From the NCBI RefSeq assembly GCF_013177455.1, contig NZ_CP053660.1, positions 744,001 to 808,000 on the forward strand: a DNA stretch of 64,000 bases, given 5' to 3'. How positions within the stretch are numbered: the first letter of the stretch is position 1; every line of letters starts with the position of its first letter. The DNA comes from Nocardioides marmotae. GTDB taxonomy: Bacteria > Actinomycetota > Actinomycetes > Propionibacteriales > Nocardioidaceae. Both the position numbers and the translations under genes were made by a program. Shown piece by piece: positions 60,669 through 64,000 of this stretch. The notes under the pieces are model-generated. The model made no database searches, was not told the origin of the DNA, and saw only the letters and a program-made list of their open reading frames with translations.

Positions 60669-60691
60669 ACGTCGGTGGACGCTTGTACCGT
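60669..60691 (+). promoter_or_regulatory. Damage-type, leaderless promoter of the HTH-like gene
   Basis: ACGTCGGTG (60669-60677), exactly 8 bases, TACCGT (60686-60691), then 7 bases to GTG 60699. A perfect GTCGGTG-N8-TANNNT core; the extended ACGTCGGTGG is the same as at the methylase promoter. Confidence 0.55.
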
Positions 60692-60698
60692 CAGGGAC

Positions 60699-61403
60699 GT
60701 GGAGGACGAGCTACAGGGCCGAGTGCAGTTGCGGCTGGCGGATCGCAAGCACCCATGGCAAGCGCTGCCGCAGTGGGACGCGGTGTCCGCAGGCCGCACA
60801 CCGGGCTACGGCCTGTACCTCCCGAACAGCTGGATGCCCCGGCGGCTGTGCCGGTTCGTCCCGCACGAGCGGGGTTGGCTCGTCCAGGTCGGGCCCCGGG
60901 CACGGATGCAGGTCGAGGACCGCTATGTCGGCAAGCACGTCTTTGCGCGCAGAGCGATGGTCGCCCTGCAGGCCGGCCGGACAAAGCTGTCGTTCCCCGA
61001 GCTGGACGACTGGTGCCAGATCGGCATCGTCATCGGGGTCGGTGAAGCGGGTGCGCTGCCGGTCCTGAGCGACACGGTGCTGCCGGAGGGGCCGATGCCC
61101 GGCACGGCGTACGCCGTCGAACGGGTGACGCTCACCCCCGCCCAGCGCATCACGGTGGCGGTGGCTTTCCGGCACCTGCTCGAGCACACACCCGCGCCGA
61201 CCAACTACTCCGAGGAAGCGGCGCTGCTCCTGGGGACGAGCAAAGCCATGGTGCTCAAGCGGCTGGACCAGGTGCGCCGGAAGATCAACCAGGAGCGCTG
61301 GGGTCCGAAGCTCGACTCCCACGAGCTGGTGGCGCACTACCTGATGCGCACTACCCGCACGATCACGTGGGGCGACCTGCCGCCGGAGCTGCGGGAGGGG
61401 TGA
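60699..61403 (+). CDS. Putative HTH regulator of the ARPP-1 / ADP-ribosylglycohydrolase module
   Basis: 234 aa from GTG 60699 (chosen because a -10 lies 7 bases upstream; ATG 60657 would place the promoter inside the gene). The N-terminal about 130 residues form a beta-rich domain of unknown family. The C-terminal about 95 residues resemble a sigma-region-4-like or LuxR-like helical DNA-binding domain (LTPAQRITVAVAFRHLL ... LLLGTSKAMVLKRLDQVRRKIN). It is followed 78 bp later by the ARPP-1 gene and flanked by two similar 14-bp palindromes it may bind. Regulatory role inferred. Confidence 0.68.
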   Translation: MEDELQGRVQLRLADRKHPWQALPQWDAVSAGRTPGYGLYLPNSWMPRRLCRFVPHERGWLVQVGPRARMQVEDRYVGKHVFARRAMVALQAGRTKLSFPELDDWCQIGIVIGVGEAGALPVLSDTVLPEGPMPGTAYAVERVTLTPAQRITVAVAFRHLLEHTPAPTNYSEEAALLLGTSKAMVLKRLDQVRRKINQERWGPKLDSHELVAHYLMRTTRTITWGDLPPELREG

Positions 61404-61413
61404 CCTGGGTGAC
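61400..61413. promoter_or_regulatory. Candidate operator copy 2
   Basis: GTGACCTGGGTGAC, 12 of 14 bases identical to the palindrome at 60631-60644, overlapping the stop of the HTH-like gene and 68 bp upstream of the ARPP-1 gene. Confidence 0.4.
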
Positions 61414-61481
61414 CCCCTGATCCGGGACCTGTCAGCCACCGTCCTGTCCGTCGAAAGACGACGAGAACAGGAGGTGGCGCC

Positions 61482-62327
61482 ATGAGGCTCCACATCGGAC
61501 AGGGGACGACCGTCGGGTCGCTGACGGTCTTCCCCGTGTGGCACGACCGGGTCGCGACGAAGCGACGGTACGAGACGTCGGCCGAGACGCTCAGCATCGC
61601 CGAGCTCGGGGGTGGGCCCAGCGTCCCGCAGTTGTCGGTGACGAACACGGGCCAGCAGGACGTGCTGGTCCTCGACGGCCAGCTCTTCGAGGGCGGGTGG
61701 CAGCACCGGATGGCCACGCGGTCGGTGATGGTGGCGGCCGGCCAGGAGCGGGTCATCGACGTGGCGTGCGTCGAGCAGCAGCGCTGGGGCGGAGAGCACC
61801 GACAGGTGTCCCGCGGCCGCCGCGCCTCGTCGTACGTCCGCGACGGGTTCGAGCAGCCGGGCCGGCAGCAGGAGGTGTGGCGGCGCATCGAGCGGTACGG
61901 CGCCGCGTCGGCGACTCGCTCGCACACCGCGCACCTGGACGCCGTCGAGGAGCAGACGCGTCTGGTCCGGACCCAGTGCCGGCCGCTCGCCGGTCAGTGC
62001 GGCGTCCTGGTCGGTGTCGCCGGCCAGCCGCTCGTGCTGGAGGTCTTCGACCACCCGCAGACGTTGCGGGAGCAGCTGCCCGCGATCCTGCGGTCCGCCG
62101 CGCTGGACGGCTACGGCCGGGCCTGCCTGCCGACCCCGGGGCGGCGCGCCCGCCGGATGCTCGAGCGGCACGCCCGCACTGGTCTGGACTGGGAGCCGGA
62201 CGTCGGTCAGGCCTCGCGGCTCGGTCGCGCCACGACGGACGACCTCGACGTGATGGCGCTGCGCCAGTCCCTCCGGACGGTGCACCTGCGGGCGACGTAC
62301 CGCCGGCACCCGGTGCTGCAGGGTTGA
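61482..62327 (+). CDS. ARPP-1-family protein
   Basis: 281 aa. The sequence matches the ARPP-1 domain (associated with ADP-ribosylglycohydrolases): LTVFPVWHD, then VPQLSVTNTGQQDVLVLDGQLFEGGWQHR, IDVACVEQQRWGG, and a C-terminal GVLVGVAGQPLVLEVFDHPQTL. These proteins have a beta-rich core and are found in NAD/ADP-ribose-centred conflict gene clusters; no enzyme activity is established. AGGAGGTGG precedes ATG 61482. The ADP-ribosylglycohydrolase gene lies two genes downstream, as expected for the family. Confidence 0.82.
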   Translation: MRLHIGQGTTVGSLTVFPVWHDRVATKRRYETSAETLSIAELGGGPSVPQLSVTNTGQQDVLVLDGQLFEGGWQHRMATRSVMVAAGQERVIDVACVEQQRWGGEHRQVSRGRRASSYVRDGFEQPGRQQEVWRRIERYGAASATRSHTAHLDAVEEQTRLVRTQCRPLAGQCGVLVGVAGQPLVLEVFDHPQTLREQLPAILRSAALDGYGRACLPTPGRRARRMLERHARTGLDWEPDVGQASRLGRATTDDLDVMALRQSLRTVHLRATYRRHPVLQG

Positions 62328-62406
62328 CCGCCCGACGCGGCCGTGCCGCGGCTCGCGTGCGGAGGACCTCGCGGGCCGTGAGCAGGGGCTCCGGAGGTCC
62401 GCAGCA

Positions 62407-62429
62407 CTGTCGGTGGTCGCCCCTAGCGT
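62407..62429 (+). promoter_or_regulatory. DNA-damage-type promoter of the TY-Chap gene
   Basis: CTGTCGGTG (62407-62415), exactly 8 bases, TAGCGT (62424-62429), 29 bp before the start. Best full match in the window to TTGTCRGTG-N8-TANNNT (only the first base differs). Confidence 0.65.
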
Positions 62430-62458
62430 GGCGGTCCAGGGTCGAGGAAGAGGTGGGG

Positions 62459-63778
62459 ATGCGCGAAGGACGTGGGACCGGTCTGGAGGCGGAGGTCGAC
62501 GCCGCCTGGGCGACGTACCGGCGGCGGTTGGCCGATCGGTTGGAGCAGGTGGCCGACGACGACCTCCTGCTGCTCGAGGTCGAGAGCGGGACGCCGGAGG
62601 ACGAGCTGGACGGCTGTGCGCCGTACGTGCAGTTCTGCGGATGGGGGGACGGCATGATCCGGGCCGAGGTGGCGAGCGACCACTACCTCGACGCGCGGTA
62701 CGAGCTGGGGCCGGCGGGCGACACCTCGCTCCGCGAGCTCGGCTGGGAGCCGCCCGACGACGAGGACGAGATGCTCGGCGACCTGAACTACTGGGTCGAC
62801 CTGCACCACGACGACGTCGAGCAGCTGGCGGTGATGGTCGTCCGGGCGCTGCGCGAGGTCTACGGGTGCCCGCATCCCGCCTTCGTCGGGTCCGACGACT
62901 TCGACGGTGTGGCCGGCCGCCCGGTCGTGGACCAGGCCGCCGCCGTCACCGCGTCGCGCGCGGCTGAGCTGCCGGCGGTCCAGCCCCAGTCCGTCGCCGA
63001 GCTCCAGGCACTCGTGGACGCGGCCCTCGAGGCGGTCTTCGAAGGGCCGGCCGAGCACGACGCGGACGGCGACATCGCCATCACCTGCGGACACTCGCAG
63101 GCGTTCGTGCGGGTGGCGCAGGACATGCCGGCGATCGACCTCTTCGCCCACCTGGTGCTCGACGTCGAGGAGATCCCCGCCGCGGTGGCGCTGGTCAACG
63201 AGCTCAACGCCGGGGCGGTGGGTCGCCAGCTGAGCGTGGTCGACGGCAGGGTGCAGGCCCGCACGCGGGTGCTCGCCACGCCGTTCGTGCCCGCCCAGCT
63301 GCGCGCGGCCGTCCACCTCTTCTGCGAGGGCCTGGACGAGGTCGCGGAGCGGGTGGCCGACGAGGTCGGCGGTCGCCGGTTCCTCGCGACGACGCCCGTG
63401 CCGGCCCGGGCCCGCCCCGCGGCCCGGGTCGAGGCCCGGGTCGAGGCCCGGGTCGAGGACGACGGCCTCACGGCACTCCTGGAGGTGCTGCACGACGGCG
63501 CCCCGGTGGACCCGGCGACGGCGGCGGTGCTCCTCGGCGGCGACCGGCGGGCGATCGTGGCCCTCATCGTCGCCGTCCGCAACGGGGTGCGAGCGCTCGA
63601 CGGGCTGGAGGAGGACCTGGTCCTCGGTCACCTCCGGCGTGCCCTGCGACACCTGGCCCTGCGTCGCGTCCACCAGGACCGGGCGTCCACGGGCGGGCGC
63701 CGCCGGAGCCGGCAGCTGACGTTGCTGCCGGACGAGGGCTCCCTCGACGGCGGCGCATGGGACGCCGACCTCGCGTGA
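62459..63778 (+). CDS. YbjN / T3SS-chaperone-like (TY-Chap) protein
   Basis: 439 aa from ATG 62459. The N-terminal domain (about 1-140) has VQFCGWGDGMIRAEVASDHYL and LNYWVDLHHDDVEQLAVMVVRALREVYG. The middle domain (about 175-300) is YbjN/T3SS-chaperone-like (FVRVAQDMPAIDLFAHLVLDV, VALVNELNAGAVGRQLSVVDG). A short VEAR repeat at about 320-332 precedes a helical C-terminal region. These chaperone-like proteins often accompany ADP-ribosylation or toxin systems. It is followed after 32 bp by the ADP-ribosylglycohydrolase gene. Partner-binding role inferred. Confidence 0.75.
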   Translation: MREGRGTGLEAEVDAAWATYRRRLADRLEQVADDDLLLLEVESGTPEDELDGCAPYVQFCGWGDGMIRAEVASDHYLDARYELGPAGDTSLRELGWEPPDDEDEMLGDLNYWVDLHHDDVEQLAVMVVRALREVYGCPHPAFVGSDDFDGVAGRPVVDQAAAVTASRAAELPAVQPQSVAELQALVDAALEAVFEGPAEHDADGDIAITCGHSQAFVRVAQDMPAIDLFAHLVLDVEEIPAAVALVNELNAGAVGRQLSVVDGRVQARTRVLATPFVPAQLRAAVHLFCEGLDEVAERVADEVGGRRFLATTPVPARARPAARVEARVEARVEDDGLTALLEVLHDGAPVDPATAAVLLGGDRRAIVALIVAVRNGVRALDGLEEDLVLGHLRRALRHLALRRVHQDRASTGGRRRSRQLTLLPDEGSLDGGAWDADLA

Positions 63779-63810
63779 GCGGCCGACATCGACAGACAAG
63801 GGACGGGACA

Positions 63811-64000
63811 GTGGCGCGGATGAAGTTGACGACGGAGCAGGCGGACCGAGCCGCGGGCGTGCTGCTCGGACAGGCCTGCGGGGACGCCCTGGGCGTGCCG
63901 TACGAGTTCGCGACCCCGCCCGGACCGGCGGAGCCCGCCCAGATGCGGGGCGGAGGGCTGGGCGGCTTCGCGCCAGGTGAGTGGAGCGACGACACCGCGA
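63811..64000 (+). CDS. ADP-ribosylglycohydrolase (partial)
   Basis: First 63 codons only; the gene runs off the right edge. From GTG 63811: TTEQADRAAGVLLGQACGDA, then LGVPYEF and GEWSDDTA. GxxxGDALG and the Mg-binding SDDTA motif identify the ADP-ribosyl-[dinitrogen reductase]-hydrolase / ARH family, which removes ADP-ribose from proteins or nucleic acids. ATG three codons later is an alternative start. With the ARPP-1 and TY-Chap genes it forms an ADP-ribose-reversal module. Confidence 0.87.
   Translation, partial: MARMKLTTEQADRAAGVLLGQACGDALGVPYEFATPPGPAEPAQMRGGGLGGFAPGEWSDDTA

Overview
The window comes from a very GC-rich actinobacterium, most likely a relative of Nocardioides. The evidence is the codon use, LexA boxes of the TCGAAC-N4-GTTCGA type, an nrdR-nrdJ class II ribonucleotide reductase locus, a lexA / LysM cell-division suppressor pair, gluABC, miaB-miaA-dapF-hflX synteny, and many genes whose -10 hexamer lies 6-7 bases before the start codon (leaderless transcripts). 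No rRNA, tRNA, CRISPR array or insertion sequence was seen.

Layout. 1-2.5 kb: gluABC amino-acid importer (minus strand; gluC runs off the left edge). 2.6-14.3 kb: tRNA and cell-wall housekeeping (miaB, miaA, dapF), a minus-strand cluster of five tiny acidic proteins around a Nudix hydrolase, a beta-lactamase-fold hydrolase, a DHFR-like reductase, gamma-glutamyltranspeptidase, a PPOX-like flavoprotein, an SDR and a small kinase. 14.4-18.8 kb: hflX, a Tat-exported amidase with a small partner, and an SGNH hydrolase. 18.9-28.8 kb: a sugar or cyclitol uptake and oxidation locus (two ROK regulators, ABC ATPase, permease, binding lipoprotein, Gfo/Idh/MocA dehydrogenase, two TIM-barrel isomerases). 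28.9-34.9 kb: DinG-type helicase and three phosphatase-type enzymes. 35.0-45.2 kb: DNA-damage and dNTP block (lexA, SDR, LysM protein, two facing 22-bp repeat arrays, a GAF/HATPase regulator, a nucleoside transporter, a UDG-fold glycosylase, nrdR, nrdJ).

45.3 kb to the end is a defence island. Its first 7 kb look less GC-biased and probably horizontally acquired. It holds (i) a MORC-type restriction-modification system: C5 methylase, small protein, Vsr, GHKL/MORC ATPase, Z1 helicase and PD-(D/E)XK protein; (ii) a coupled RecB-like/UPF1-like nuclease-helicase and NERD-UvrD helicase; (iii) a PD-(D/E)XK nuclease with a duplicated N-terminal module plus an unknown partner; and (iv) an HTH-like protein, ARPP-1 protein, TY-Chap/YbjN-like protein and ADP-ribosylglycohydrolase, which runs off the right edge.

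The main unexpected signal is regulatory. A promoter of the form (CT)GTCGGTG-N8-TANNNT, matching the LexA-independent DNA-damage (PafBC / RecA-NDp) motif known from mycobacteria, lies just upstream of ggt, the DinG-type helicase, the LysM suppressor, nrdJ, the island methylase, the HTH-like gene and the TY-Chap gene. Separate LexA boxes lie at lexA and the LysM gene. DNA-repair genes and at least two defence modules therefore appear to be wired to the same damage signal.
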